From an uncultured Clostridia bacterium (GTDB lineage: Bacteria > Bacillota > Clostridia > UMGS1883), in contig CAKSNY010000001.1 of NCBI GenBank assembly GCA_934476455.1, forward strand, positions 109,322 to 173,321: 64,000 bases of DNA. Reading direction: 5' to 3'. Below are positions 27,086 to 35,927 of this stretch, one piece after another. The position numbers were made by a program, and so were the translations under genes. A model generated the notes under the pieces. It ran no database searches, was not told where the DNA came from, and worked only from the letters and a program-made list of their open reading frames with translations. Every line of letters begins with the position of its first letter. Position 1 is the first letter of the stretch.

Positions 27086-27805
27086 TTAAATATTTTTGGC
27101 TATATCTTTTCTAAGGCGTTTTATAATTCGTTTTTCCAGACGTGATATATAACTTTGGCTGATTCCGAGCATATCGGCAACCTCTTTTTGTGTTTTTTCT
27201 TTTTTCCCTCCAAGACCGTAACGCATTTCCATAATCATACGTTCCCTGTCGCAAAGTCTGTTCATTGCAGAATGTAAAAGCTGCTTTTCGACCTCTTCTT
27301 CAAGGTGGCGGTCAACGCTGTCGTCATCGGTTCCCAAAATATCACAAAGGAGAAGCTCGTTTCCGTCCCAGTCGATATTAAGAGGTTCGTCAAAGGAAAT
27401 TTCCGTTTTCTGTGAATTGTTTTTTCTCAGATACATCAGAATTTCGTTTTCAATACATCGGCTTGCATACGTTGCAAGCTTTATATTTTTATCGGGCTTA
27501 AATGTATTGATTGCCTTTATCAGCCCTATAGTGCCTATGGAAACAAGGTCATCTACACATATATTGGTATTTTCAAATTTTTTTGCTATATATACAACAA
27601 GCCTCAGATTATGCTCGATAAGCTGCTTGCGGCAATCGGGCTTTGCGATGTTTTCAATGCAGCTTTTCTCAAGCTCGGGCGAAAGGGGCGGGGGCAGAAA
27701 ATCACCTCCGCCGACATAATGTATCTCTTTTCCCAGCCCAAGCCTGTGAAACAGACGGGCATAGTTTACACGCATATTGTTTTCAAGAGTAAGAAGAAGT
27801 TTCAT
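27086..27805 (-). CDS. sigE: Sporulation sigma factor SigE (pro-form)
   Basis: The 239-residue protein is close to Bacillus sigma-E in length and layout. A short N-terminal pro-sequence (about 1-30) leads to 'IHYVGGGDFLPPPLS', the region around the processing site. Region 2 follows ('NLRLVVYIAKKFEN', 'STYASRCIENEILMYLR'-type), then region 3 'ISFDEPLNIDWDGNELLL'. The region 4 helix-turn-helix is 'TQKEVADMLGISQSYISRLE'. It directs early mother-cell transcription once SpoIIGA removes the pro-sequence. spoIIGA lies 15-16 bases upstream. The ribosome site is AAAGGCG. Confidence 0.95.
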   Translation of the reverse strand: MKLLLTLENNMRVNYARLFHRLGLGKEIHYVGGGDFLPPPLSPELEKSCIENIAKPDCRKQLIEHNLRLVVYIAKKFENTNICVDDLVSIGTIGLIKAINTFKPDKNIKLATYASRCIENEILMYLRKNNSQKTEISFDEPLNIDWDGNELLLCDILGTDDDSVDRHLEEEVEKQLLHSAMNRLCDRERMIMEMRYGLGGKKEKTQKEVADMLGISQSYISRLEKRIIKRLRKDIAKNI

Positions 27806-27820
27806 TTTTACTGCGCCTTT

Positions 27821-28720
27821 CTATAAATATGGATTGAATAATGCACTGTAGCTTTTATCTTTTGAAAGAGGCCGGTCATAAATCCCGACAACGCAGCGGT
27901 CTAAAACCTTAACGCCGCAGTCGTCGCATATTTCCGCTTTATCGGGTACGAAACCCAGGAGCATACCGTTTTCCCTTCCGACCGATGAAAAAGGTATGAG
28001 TCGCGTTTTAAGCCCCTTTTGTGCAACATCTGCCATAACCCATGTAAGATTATCACGCCCGAGGCGGTCAAGCTCATTTTTTATTTCGTCGGAAAAGAGC
28101 GGCTTTACAAACCGATATTCGGCAACAATTACGGGAGAAAGTGTAACGGGGTCGACAAGACCGTTGCCCGTGTCAAGCAGCGCGGTAAGCTCGGCGGTTT
28201 TTCCGCCGAGCGACAGCCGAAGCGCCTTTTTAAGTGACGAACCGGAATTAAGCTTTGAGGAAACAAGCGTGCACAGATGAAGCAGGCAATAAAACAGTAT
28301 TCCCGACACAAGAAGAATTGTCCACGGAAGATTAAAATAAAGCACACCGTTTGAATAAATCGCACCAAGGCGGGAACCTATGTCGCTGAAATAAAATATG
28401 CCCAGAACGCATCCGCCGAAGCCGAATGAAACCATATAAAAAATGAGCAGAGCTTTTATGTAGCTGCGAACACTGTAAAACGGAAATGCGCACGCAACGA
28501 TAACCATAGATACCAAAAGCTTTGAAACGGTTGTAAAAAGCACGGAAAAATCGGGAAAGAACATTAAAATTGCATAGCACGCGCCTATAAGTGCGCCCAG
28601 CAGAATACGCATTTTCCGCTGCCACAGCCCGGCAAGTATTCCGCAGGCTGAGAGAAGCAGATAATTTATAAGAAGATTGACGGCAAAAAGCACGTCTATG
28701 TAAACAGTCGGCACAATCAT
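27821..28720 (-). CDS. spoIIGA: Sigma-E processing peptidase SpoIIGA
   Basis: About 299 residues: five membrane helices in the first 150, then a cytoplasmic aspartic protease domain with 'LTALLDTGNGLVDPVTLSPV' (catalytic Asp near residue 183) and 'IPFSSVGRENGMLLGF'. It cleaves pro-sigma-E in the mother cell after a signal from the forespore (SpoIIR). An ATG at 28720 and a GTG three bases earlier are both possible; GGGTG lies immediately in front. It is paired with sigE as in other spore formers. Confidence 0.93.
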   Translation of the reverse strand: MIVPTVYIDVLFAVNLLINYLLLSACGILAGLWQRKMRILLGALIGACYAILMFFPDFSVLFTTVSKLLVSMVIVACAFPFYSVRSYIKALLIFYMVSFGFGGCVLGIFYFSDIGSRLGAIYSNGVLYFNLPWTILLVSGILFYCLLHLCTLVSSKLNSGSSLKKALRLSLGGKTAELTALLDTGNGLVDPVTLSPVIVAEYRFVKPLFSDEIKNELDRLGRDNLTWVMADVAQKGLKTRLIPFSSVGRENGMLLGFVPDKAEICDDCGVKVLDRCVVGIYDRPLSKDKSYSALFNPYL

Positions 28721-28743
28721 CACCCATATTTATTATAAAGCAC

Positions 28744-28765
28744 AGTATATAAAAAATTTGTCGTA
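28744..28765 (-). promoter_or_regulatory. Tentative Spo0A-type promoter of spoIIGA-sigE
   Basis: On the - strand a TATACT (28749-28744) gives a leader of about 17 bases before spoIIGA. A TGTCGTA on the + strand (28759-28765) differs by one base from the Spo0A box TGTCGAA, lying near the -35 position. There is no good TTGACA. In Bacillus spoIIG is also Spo0A-activated with a poorly placed -35, so this fits, but the match is short. Confidence 0.3.
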
Positions 28766-28796
28766 AGAAAGAGCGTGTAAAAAATTTTTTTCGGAC

Positions 28797-28836
28797 AAAA
28801 AACCACACATTCCGTTTATTTGGAATGTGCGGTTTT
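28797..28836 (-). terminator. Terminator after rubrerythrin
   Basis: On the - strand a 15-bp stem with one mismatch (28836-28822 with 28813-28799; AAAACCGCACATTCC arm) is followed by TTTTTTG. It separates rubrerythrin from spoIIGA. Confidence 0.75.
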
Positions 28837-28851
28837 AAGAAAAAGCGACTC

Positions 28852-29385
28852 TTAATAATTATCCTTGTATATTTCAAAATATCCCTGCGGGTGGAAGCAT
28901 ACGGGGCAGACCTCGGGCGCTTTTGCCGCCGTAACAATGTGCCCGCAGTTTCGGCAAATCCAAATACGGTTTTCCGATTTTTCAAAAACCGTATTTTCAT
29001 CAAGATTTTTAAGAAGCGCCAAAAAACGTTCTTCGTGAAATTTTTCAATTTCGGCAACCGCGCGAAATTGTGCGGCAATCGATGTAAAGCCCTCCTCCAT
29101 TGCTTCATCGGCAAACTGACTGTACATCTTTGTCCATTCGTAATTTTCACCCTCTGCGGCAGCGGCAAGATTGCTTTTTGTCGTGCCTAAAAGCTTAAGC
29201 GCTTTGAACCAAAGCTTTGCATGCTCCTTTTCGTTGCCTGCGGTTTCTTCAAAAATATCGGCAATTTGCATATAGCCCTCGTTTTTGGCAATTGATGCAT
29301 AATATGTGTATTTGTTTCTTGCCTGCGATTCGCCCGCAAACGCAGCTATAAGGTTTTGTTCTGTTTTTGTGCCTTCATAGTCCAT
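28852..29385 (-). CDS. rbr: Rubrerythrin
   Basis: The 177-residue protein has a ferritin-like di-iron four-helix domain ('EQNLIAAFAGESQARNKYTYYA', 'EETAGNEKEHAKLWF', 'EIEKFHEERFLALL'), which supplies Glu/His ligands. A rubredoxin-like domain follows with 'CRNCGH' and 'CPVCFHPQ' (Fe-Cys4). It reduces hydrogen peroxide to water with NAD(P)H-linked electrons and is a hallmark of anaerobes. The ribosome site is AGGAGAGTGAG. The gene lies 44 bases after engB; I see no convincing PerR box or strong promoter. Confidence 0.96.
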   Translation of the reverse strand: MDYEGTKTEQNLIAAFAGESQARNKYTYYASIAKNEGYMQIADIFEETAGNEKEHAKLWFKALKLLGTTKSNLAAAAEGENYEWTKMYSQFADEAMEEGFTSIAAQFRAVAEIEKFHEERFLALLKNLDENTVFEKSENRIWICRNCGHIVTAAKAPEVCPVCFHPQGYFEIYKDNY

Positions 29386-29429
29386 AATCTCACTCTCCTA
29401 TGGATTATTCTTTGCACAAAAAACAAAAT

Positions 29430-30020
29430 TTATTCATAGCCGCATATCTCTTTTATGGCTTCCCATGCCTCCGATGTGCCAAGCCCCGTTTCCGCAGAAA
29501 ACGGAATCATAATATCTTCATCGGTAAGGTTTAGGGTATAGTAAATCAAGTCAAGATGTTCTTCAAGCTTTGTTTTTGCTATTTTGTCGCACTTTGTTGC
29601 AACAACAAGCGCAAACCCGTGTCGCCTGCGAATGAAGTTTAGCATTGTCAGGTCATCGGCAGTGGGCTTATGGCGTGCATCCACCAAGAGGGCGGTACAC
29701 ATAAGCTGTGAGCGCGTGTTAAGGTATGTTTCAATCATATTGCCCCAGCGTTTTTTTTCGTCGCGGCTTACGGCTGCATACCCGTAGCCGGGTAAATCAA
29801 CAAGGTTTATGGTATCGTCAATGTTATAGAAATTTATTGTTGCGGTTTTTCCCGGCTTTGAGCTTGTACGTGCGAGCGACTTGCGATTTAAAAGCCTGTT
29901 TATAAAAGAGCTTTTTCCTACATTGCTGCGCCCGGCAAAGGCAATATCGGGAAAATCGGTTTCCGGATATTGGCGCGGGGAAACGGCGGAAACGGTGAGG
30001 GAAGCATTATGAATATTCAT
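29430..30020 (-). CDS. engB: Ribosome biogenesis GTPase EngB (YsxC/YihA)
   Basis: The 196-residue protein has the TrmE-Era-EngA-EngB GTPase motifs: G1 'AGRSNVGKSSFINRLL', G2 'SSKPGKTATINFY', G3 'LVDLPGYGYA', G4 'VATKCDK', G5 'FSAETGLG'. It is needed for 50S subunit assembly. The start is ATG 30020 behind AAAGGAG; it overlaps the last 14 bases of lon, giving the usual lon-engB coupling. Confidence 0.96.
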   Translation of the reverse strand: MNIHNASLTVSAVSPRQYPETDFPDIAFAGRSNVGKSSFINRLLNRKSLARTSSKPGKTATINFYNIDDTINLVDLPGYGYAAVSRDEKKRWGNMIETYLNTRSQLMCTALLVDARHKPTADDLTMLNFIRRRHGFALVVATKCDKIAKTKLEEHLDLIYYTLNLTDEDIMIPFSAETGLGTSEAWEAIKEICGYE

Positions 30021-32379
30021 GGCGGGCGCTCCTTTCACATTCTTTTTTGCCGCGGAAAATATGCGTGTTTTTTTCAGCAAGCGCTAAATCAAATACCGCG
30101 CGGCAGTCTGAAACGGGGTGGAATACTATGGCGTCCGAGACCTCGGGCGGGATATCCGTAAGGTCTTTTTCATTTTCAGCCGGAATTATTATATCTTTTA
30201 TTCCCAGGCGATATGCGCCAAGCGCTTTTTCGCGCAGACCGCCGATAGGCATTACGCGCCCGCGAAGCGATATTTCACCCGTCATTGCAATATCGCTTCT
30301 TACAGGGGTGCAGGTAAGCGCACTTATAAGTGCGGTTGCAATGGCTATGCCGGCGCTCGGACCGTCCTTCGGCACAGCACCTTCGGGGAAGTGTATGTGT
30401 ATATCCTTTTCTTTAAAAATGTTCGCGTTTAAAGAAAAATCGTCGGCAATGCTGCGTATATAGCCGAGAGCTGTCTGCGCGGATTCTTTCATAACATCAC
30501 CGAGTTTTCCGGTAAGGATAAGCTTGCCGCTTCCGTCAAAAACCGTACATTCGCAAAGTAAGACCTCGCCGCCGACCTGCGTCCATGCAAGCCCATTCAC
30601 AAGTCCGATGCACGGTGTATGCGAGGGCGCGTCGCGGAAATACTTTTGCTTCCCAAGAAAATCGGAAAGGTTTGCGTTTGTTATGTAAAAGCCTTTACAA
30701 TCACCGTTTTCTTCAAGTGTTACGCATTTTCTTATTACCGTTTTTATCTCGCGTTCAAGAAGCCGAACACCGGCTTCGCGCGTGTAGCCGGTGATAATGC
30801 TTTTAATAGCCTTATCACTGAAACGAACATCCTTTCCAGTAATTGCGTGTGCGGCAAGCTGTGACGGAATAAGGTGTTTTTTTGCAATAAAAAGCTTTTC
30901 TTCATCCGTATAGCTCGGAAGTTCGATGATTTCCAGTCTGTCAAGAAGAGGCGCGGGTATTGTTTCGGCAGTATTTGCCGTTGCAATGAACAAAACACCG
31001 GAAAGGTCAATCCCTGTTTCAAGAAAATTATCACGAAAAGAGGTGTTTTGCTCGGGGTCGAGTATTTCAAGCAGGGCAGAGGCCGGGTCACCCTTATAAT
31101 CGGATGCCAGCTTGTCTATCTCGTCAAGAAGTATCAGCGGATTTGACGTTTTCACACGGCGCAGCGCGTCGGCTATGCGCCCCGGCATAGAGCCGATATA
31201 TGTCTTGCGGTGACCGCGAAGCTCCGCCTCGTCACGCATTCCGCCGAGGCTTATCCGGCAAAATTTACGCCCGCAGGCAGCAGCAATAGATTTTGCAATT
31301 GATGTTTTACCCACGCCGGGCGCACCGAGAAGACACAAAACACTGCCGCAGGTCTTCTTTGTTCGGTTTATTACGGCAAGCTGCTCTAAAATACGCTCTT
31401 TCACCTTTTCCATTCCGTAATGACTTTTGTCAAGTTCCTTGCGTGCAGCCTTAATATCTGTCGAGAGGTCTGTTTCAATTCCCCAGGGAAGAGAACACAA
31501 AACCTCAAGATAATGACGCGATATATTCGCCTCCGGCGAGGTGGGCGGCAGCTTTTCAAGCGTATGCAGTTCACGCATTGCGCGTTCGTAAGCATCCTCC
31601 GTAAGGGCGGTGCTGTCTATCTTTTTGCGCAATGCCTCTGTTTCGTCAAAATTGTCGTCGCCGAGTTCCGAGTGTATCGCCTTTAACTGCTCACGAAGAT
31701 AGTAGTCTCGGTTGTTGTCCTCCATTTGTTCTTTTACACGCATAGAGATAATGCTCTCAACGTCTAAAATCTTAAGTTCCTCGGTCATTAAATCGACAAG
31801 CTTTATAAGACGCTTTTTTACATTTGTTATACCAAGAAGCAAAAGCTTGTCTTCATTTTTTCGTAAAAAATTTTCGGCGAGCACGTCGCACAGGCGTGAC
31901 GGGTCATCATCCGGAAGATTTTTTAAAAACGGTGCCGACGCAAGCTTTTTGTCAAGCTCTATAAAATCGTTTATAATAAGCTGAAGCTGATTGTAAAGCG
32001 CCGCGTAATGCTCGGGTGAAAGGCCGCGCACAGAGGACTTTTTAACTTTAACAGCCGCACTCAGAAAGTCGCCCGTTTCCGTCAGGGAAGATATTTCGCC
32101 GCGGCTTTCGCCTTCTATAAGAACGCGAAGCCCGTCTCCGTTTTTTATGACACGGCGTATTTTTGCTATAACGCCCGTTTTGCATATGTCATCGGGAGAG
32201 GGTGTTTCTACGGTATCGTCCTTTTGTGATGCGAGGAACACGAAACCGTCGTTTTCAAGTGCGGCGTTTATTGCGGCAATGCTCATTTTTCGCGCAACAT
32301 CAAAGTGAAACACCGTTTTCGGAAATATAATAAACCCGCGCGTCGGAACGACGGGCAGTGTCTTTTTTTCAAGTGCCAT
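30007..32379 (-). CDS. lon: ATP-dependent Lon protease
   Basis: The 790-residue protein has the LonA layout: N-terminal substrate domain ('LPVVPTRGFIIFPKTVFHFD'), coiled-coil linker ('LREQLKAIHSELG'), AAA+ module with Walker A 'GAPGVGKTSIAKSIA' and Walker B 'LILLDEIDKL', and a C-terminal protease domain with the Ser-Lys dyad ('PKDGPSAGIAIATAL', Ser675). It degrades misfolded and regulatory proteins. The length is usual. It has its own sigma-A promoter; I see no CtsR or CIRCE heat-shock operator. Confidence 0.97.
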   Translation of the reverse strand: MALEKKTLPVVPTRGFIIFPKTVFHFDVARKMSIAAINAALENDGFVFLASQKDDTVETPSPDDICKTGVIAKIRRVIKNGDGLRVLIEGESRGEISSLTETGDFLSAAVKVKKSSVRGLSPEHYAALYNQLQLIINDFIELDKKLASAPFLKNLPDDDPSRLCDVLAENFLRKNEDKLLLLGITNVKKRLIKLVDLMTEELKILDVESIISMRVKEQMEDNNRDYYLREQLKAIHSELGDDNFDETEALRKKIDSTALTEDAYERAMRELHTLEKLPPTSPEANISRHYLEVLCSLPWGIETDLSTDIKAARKELDKSHYGMEKVKERILEQLAVINRTKKTCGSVLCLLGAPGVGKTSIAKSIAAACGRKFCRISLGGMRDEAELRGHRKTYIGSMPGRIADALRRVKTSNPLILLDEIDKLASDYKGDPASALLEILDPEQNTSFRDNFLETGIDLSGVLFIATANTAETIPAPLLDRLEIIELPSYTDEEKLFIAKKHLIPSQLAAHAITGKDVRFSDKAIKSIITGYTREAGVRLLEREIKTVIRKCVTLEENGDCKGFYITNANLSDFLGKQKYFRDAPSHTPCIGLVNGLAWTQVGGEVLLCECTVFDGSGKLILTGKLGDVMKESAQTALGYIRSIADDFSLNANIFKEKDIHIHFPEGAVPKDGPSAGIAIATALISALTCTPVRSDIAMTGEISLRGRVMPIGGLREKALGAYRLGIKDIIIPAENEKDLTDIPPEVSDAIVFHPVSDCRAVFDLALAEKNTHIFRGKKECERSARHEYS

Positions 32380-32414
32380 AGTAAAAACCTCATATCTGTA
32401 TAAATATAAATGGC

Positions 32415-32443
32415 ATTATAACACAATGCACCAAAAAATACAA
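32415..32443 (-). promoter_or_regulatory. Sigma-A promoter of lon-engB
   Basis: On the - strand: TTGTAT (32443-32438), 17 bases, TATAAT (32420-32415), about 35 bases before the lon ATG. Confidence 0.7.
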
Positions 32444-32460
32444 GCATGGCGAGGCATATT

Positions 32461-32979
32461 TTAAAATAAAAGTCTGCAAAAATAACAACCCGCAGCCACA
32501 CATACAAAATCACCTATAAGAGCGCAAATAATGCTGTAACGCATTTTTTTTACGCGCGTGCCGCAAAAATAAATCGCGGAAACGTAAAAGGTTGTTTCGG
32601 TGCCCGCGCAAATAACGCTTGCCGCACGACCGGAAAAGCTGTCGGGCGTGCATACGGAAAGTATCCGCTGAAGAGCAGCGGTTGCGCCGCTTCCGGAAAT
32701 GGGACGAATTATAAAAAGCTGGCACAGCTCGCGCGGAATATGGAAAAAAGACAGCACAGGGGATAAAAAAAGCCCCAGCGCGTCCAATAATCCGCTTTGC
32801 GAAAGGAGTTCTGTCATAACCACAAGAGCCAGCAGCGACGGAAATATATTACATACGTCGCAAAGGGCGCTCTTTGCCCCGCTTACAAATGCGTTAAACG
32901 GGTTTTTTCCGCGAAGAACGGAGACGCACAGTATTAAAAACAGCATCATAGGTACTATGTAAGAAGAAAAATCAAACAT
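32461..32979 (-). CDS. spmB: Spore maturation protein B
   Basis: The 172-residue membrane protein of the nucleoside-recognition (Gate) family has 'GAKSALCDVCNIFPSLLALVVM', 'SGLLDALGLFLSPVL', 'RPISGSGATAAL' and 'GTETTFYVSAIYFC', all typical of SpmB. It works with SpmA in spore core dehydration. The start is ATG 32979, overlapping the spmA stop by 8 bases; longer in-frame starts lie inside spmA. Confidence 0.93.
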   Translation of the reverse strand: MFDFSSYIVPMMLFLILCVSVLRGKNPFNAFVSGAKSALCDVCNIFPSLLALVVMTELLSQSGLLDALGLFLSPVLSFFHIPRELCQLFIIRPISGSGATAALQRILSVCTPDSFSGRAASVICAGTETTFYVSAIYFCGTRVKKMRYSIICALIGDFVCVAAGCYFCRLLF

Positions 32980-33556
32980 TTTTACAGTACCTCTTAAAAA
33001 TAAGCGCAAGAGCGACGGAAACCGCAAGCGCACACCCGGAGGTAAGCCAAACGGCAGGGATAATATCTCCGGGACTCGAAGCGCCGAGGGAGGCCCGCAG
33101 ACCAATGACCGTGGAGGGAAGTATCTGAAGCGACGCGCAATTTAAAATTACAAACATACACATACTGTCGCTTGCACTTTGCGGTGTGGAATTTTCCTTG
33201 TCAAGCTCGCTCATTGCAGAAATTCCGAGCGGTGTGGCGGCGTTGCCCATTCCGAGAAGATTTGCCGCAATATTCATTGTTATAAAGCGCAGAGCCTTGC
33301 TGTTTTCTTTTAATTCCGGGAATAAAACTTTTGTAAAAGGGCGCAGAATGCGCGAAAGAAACGTGCAAAGACCTGCATCGTCCGCAATACGCATAATTCC
33401 GGACCAAAAGCACATTATTCCGCCGATTGTAACGGTAAGGGCGGTGCTTCTTTCTATAGAGGAAAAAAGTACCGCCGAAAAATCAGCCGAACTTCCGCCG
33501 CAGCAAAAAAACACAATACATGAAATAAGAGCGCCGCACCATACATAATTTAACAT
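32972..33556 (-). CDS. spmA: Spore maturation protein A
   Basis: The 194-residue membrane protein has the SpmA/Gate signature 'GGIMCFWSGIMRIADDAGL', 'MNIAANLLGMGNAATPLGI' and 'NCASLQILPSTVIGLRASLGA'. It is needed with SpmB for full spore heat resistance in Bacillus and Clostridium. The ribosome site is GCGGAGG. I could not recognise a sporulation-sigma promoter in the short region shared with the divergent AbrB gene. Confidence 0.93.
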   Translation of the reverse strand: MLNYVWCGALISCIVFFCCGGSSADFSAVLFSSIERSTALTVTIGGIMCFWSGIMRIADDAGLCTFLSRILRPFTKVLFPELKENSKALRFITMNIAANLLGMGNAATPLGISAMSELDKENSTPQSASDSMCMFVILNCASLQILPSTVIGLRASLGASSPGDIIPAVWLTSGCALAVSVALALIFKRYCKNV

Positions 33557-33600
33557 AACAACCTCCGCTTAAATAAAATGTAAAAAAACAGATTTTTTTG

Positions 33601-33630
33601 TTGACGATAGTAATAAAACTGTGTTATCAT
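33601..33630 (+). promoter_or_regulatory. Promoter of the first AbrB-type gene
   Basis: TTGACG (33601-33606), 18 bases, TATCAT (33625-33630). A GGCGC/GCGCC hairpin lies in the leader around 33646-33668. Confidence 0.6.
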
Positions 33631-33699
33631 AATTACAGACAAAGGGGCGCTTTTTGCGGCTCGGCGCCGTATGTTTCGTTCTGAAAGGATGTGTGTGAT

Positions 33700-33948
33700 G
33701 TGAAATCGACCGGTATAGTGAGGAAAGTTGACGAGCTGGGGCGTATAGTTCTTCCGATAGAGCTTAGAAGAACCCTTGATATAGGAGAGAGGGATTCTTT
33801 AGAAATTTATGTTGATAACGATGCGGTTATTCTGAAAAAGTACGAAAGATCCTGTATCTTTTGTTCAAGCAAGGAGAAAGTGTATCTCTTTAGCGGAAAA
33901 TATGTCTGCGGGGAATGTATAGACAAGCTTGCAGGCAGTATTAAATAA
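33700..33948 (+). CDS. AbrB-family transition-state regulator with Cys4 tail
   Basis: The 82-residue protein begins 'MKSTGIVRKVDELGRIVLPI', almost identical in pattern to the AbrB/SpoVT swapped-hairpin DNA-binding domain ('ELRRTLDIGERDSLEIY'). The C-terminal half has CIFC and CGEC pairs, a probable zinc-binding tail found in clostridial members. The start is GTG 33700, ten bases after AAAGGA; the GTG at 33691 is too close. It probably acts as a dimer or tetramer controlling stationary-phase or sporulation genes. Confidence 0.9.
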   Translation: MKSTGIVRKVDELGRIVLPIELRRTLDIGERDSLEIYVDNDAVILKKYERSCIFCSSKEKVYLFSGKYVCGECIDKLAGSIK

Positions 33949-33982
33949 AAATAGACTTTAGCTATTTGTACGGAGGTTAATA

Positions 33983-34252
33983 ATGCGTTCTGTAATTACG
34001 GTAACAGGTGAAGACGCGGTCGGGATTATTGCCCGCGTAAGCGGTTATCTGGCGTCTAACAGTATAAACATTGTAGATATATCACAAACAACGCATCAAA
34101 ATAAATTTCTTATGGTGATGCTGGTTGATATGGACGGCAGCGAGGTTGTGTTTTCACGCGCGGTGAAAGAGCTTAAGGAGCTTGGGCTTAAGATAGGGCA
34201 GAGGATAAATATGCGTCATGAACAGGTCTTTAACTCGATGCACAGAATATAA
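33983..34252 (+). CDS. ACT domain protein, UPF0237 type
   Basis: The 89-residue protein is a single ACT domain: 'ITVTGEDAVGIIARVSGYLASNSINIVDISQTT', then 'MVMLVDMDGS'. ACT domains bind amino acids or similar small ligands. This single-domain form is typically encoded directly before the DUF711/UPF0210 protein, as here, suggesting it senses a ligand for that partner. The ribosome site CGGAGG precedes ATG 33983. Confidence 0.88.
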   Translation: MRSVITVTGEDAVGIIARVSGYLASNSINIVDISQTTHQNKFLMVMLVDMDGSEVVFSRAVKELKELGLKIGQRINMRHEQVFNSMHRI

Positions 34253-34261
34253 TACAAAAGT

Positions 34262-34290
34262 CCCGCTGCGATGTGCGGCGGGGTTTGTTT
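34262..34290 (+). terminator. Hairpin between the ACT and DUF711 genes
   Basis: CCCGCTGC (34262-34269) pairs with GCGGCGGG (34275-34282) including one G-U pair, followed by GTTTGTTTG. It could be a weak terminator or attenuator. Confidence 0.4.
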
Positions 34291-34336
34291 GATTGTAAAA
34301 GGTATAGGTATAACTTATTACGTCGGAGGCGATTTT

Positions 34337-35689
34337 GTGATTAACCCTTTTGAAATAATGGAAACAATAAATATGATTGACAACGAGCATCTTGATATAC
34401 GTACAATTACAATGGGTATATCTTTGCTTGACTGCATAAGCCAGGATTCGGAGCGGGGCGCCCAAATGGTTTATGACAAGGTTGTACGCCTTGCCAAAAA
34501 CCTTGTTCCCGTAGGAGAGCAGATTGAAAAAGAATTTGGGATACCGATTATAAATAAGCGAATATCCGTTACGCCGATTTCAATAGTTGCACAGGCGTGC
34601 GGAGATTATGTAAAATTTGCAAAGGCGCTTGACCGTGCAGCCGATGAAACAGGTGTAAACTTCATCGGTGGGTACAGCGCTCTTGTCCCGAAGGGCTACA
34701 CAAAAGGAGAGTATGAGTTTATAGAGTCCATTCCGGAGGCTCTTTGCAGCACAAATAAAATCTGTTCAAGCGTGAACGTGGGTTCTACCAAAGCCGGAAT
34801 TTCCATGGATGCGGTTGCACATATGGGTCGTATAATAAAAAGCACGGCAGAGCTTTCGGCAAATGAAGATGGGTTTGCCTGTGCAAAACTTGTAGTATTT
34901 TCAAACGCTGTGGAGGATAACCCGTTTATGGCAGGCGCTTTTCACGGTACAGGCGAGGGAGAATGTGTTATAAATGTGGGTGTAAGCGGACCGGGCGTTG
35001 TGAAGAAGGCGCTTGAAAAGGTAAAGGGAGAGGATTTCGGAACAGTTGCCGATACAATAAAGAAAACAGCATTTAAAATAACAAGAATGGGGCAGCTTGT
35101 TGCAACGGAAGCTGCAAAAAGGCTTGATGCGCAGTTCGGAATAGTGGATTTATCGCTTGCACCAACGCCCGCAATCGGCGACAGTGTGGCGCACATACTT
35201 GAAGAAATCGGCGTTGAAAAATGCGGTGCGCCCGGAACAACGGCGGCGCTTGCACTTCTTAATGACGCTGTTAAAAAAGGCGGCGTAATGGCGTCGTCAT
35301 ATGTCGGCGGGTTAAGCGGCGCATTTATTCCTGTAAGCGAGGACGCCGGTATGATTGACGCGGTACGGTGCGGTGCGCTTTCGCTGGAAAAGCTGGAGGC
35401 GATGACCTGCGTATGCTCTGTCGGCATAGATATGGTAGTTGTGCCGGGGGATACCTCTGCAGAAACGATTTCGGGAATACTTGCAGATGAGGTTTCAATC
35501 GGCGTTATAAATACTAAAACAACGGCTTTAAGAATTATACCTGCACCAGGGAAAAAGGTGGGCGATACGGTTGAGTTCGGCGGACTTTTGGGAAGCGGTC
35601 CGGTAATGCCTGTAAGCAGCTTCGGGTGCGAAAGATTTATTGCACGCGGCGGAAGAATACCCGCACCGATGCACAGCCTTAAAAACTGA
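34337..35689 (+). CDS. PFL-like family protein, DUF711 (UPF0210)
   Basis: The 450-residue protein matches the UPF0210/DUF711 family in length and motifs: 'LDIRTITMGISLLDC', 'CSSVNVGSTKAGISMDAV', 'NPFMAGAFHGTGEGECVINVGVSGPGVV' and 'LAPTPAIGDSVAHILEEIG'. Structures show a PFL/glycyl-radical-like barrel, but the enzyme activity is unknown. The start is GTG 34337 behind CGGAGG; an upstream in-frame start (34271) falls within the hairpin. Confidence 0.88.
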   Translation: MINPFEIMETINMIDNEHLDIRTITMGISLLDCISQDSERGAQMVYDKVVRLAKNLVPVGEQIEKEFGIPIINKRISVTPISIVAQACGDYVKFAKALDRAADETGVNFIGGYSALVPKGYTKGEYEFIESIPEALCSTNKICSSVNVGSTKAGISMDAVAHMGRIIKSTAELSANEDGFACAKLVVFSNAVEDNPFMAGAFHGTGEGECVINVGVSGPGVVKKALEKVKGEDFGTVADTIKKTAFKITRMGQLVATEAAKRLDAQFGIVDLSLAPTPAIGDSVAHILEEIGVEKCGAPGTTAALALLNDAVKKGGVMASSYVGGLSGAFIPVSEDAGMIDAVRCGALSLEKLEAMTCVCSVGIDMVVVPGDTSAETISGILADEVSIGVINTKTTALRIIPAPGKKVGDTVEFGGLLGSGPVMPVSSFGCERFIARGGRIPAPMHSLKN

Positions 35690-35781
35690 TGAGCGTGTCG
35701 ATAAAACCGACACGCTTCAAGCCGAAAGCTCGCTTTCGGAGCTTTTGCTCGCGCGGCTATCCGCGCCAGCCCTTGCAGTGA

Positions 35782-35823
35782 GCGGTTTTTGCGGTACGCG
35801 CCCGCGAAAACCGCGGTTTTTTT
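35782..35823 (+). terminator. Strong terminator downstream of DUF711
   Basis: A 13-bp stem GCGGTTTTTGCGG (35782-35794) with CCGCGAAAACCGC (35802-35814), one G-U pair, then GG and seven T. Confidence 0.7.
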
Positions 35824-35889
35824 CGTCAGAGGGGAAATCCCATCTGACAACTCCACAAGTTCTCGATTTTCAGTTTTTTTGACAGTCTG

Positions 35890-35927
35890 ATACGACAAAT
35901 GTATTTTTGTCGTATTTTCTTTTTTTA
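35890..35927 (+). terminator. Second terminator in the intergenic stretch
   Basis: A perfect 10-bp stem ATACGACAAA (35890-35899) with TTTGTCGTAT (35906-35915), then a T-rich tract. Confidence 0.7.

Noticed and set aside
28332..29168. Open frame of 278 codons on the - strand
   Set aside because: It overlaps rubrerythrin and spoIIGA in another frame and passes through a terminator.
35640..35882. Open frame of 80 codons within the intergenic stretch
   Set aside because: It is made of inverted repeats and terminators and has no ribosome site.
34942..35898. Long open frame on the - strand (318 codons)
   Set aside because: Antisense to the DUF711 gene, extending into the hairpin-rich intergenic stretch; low-complexity Ser/Thr/Pro translation and no family resemblance.
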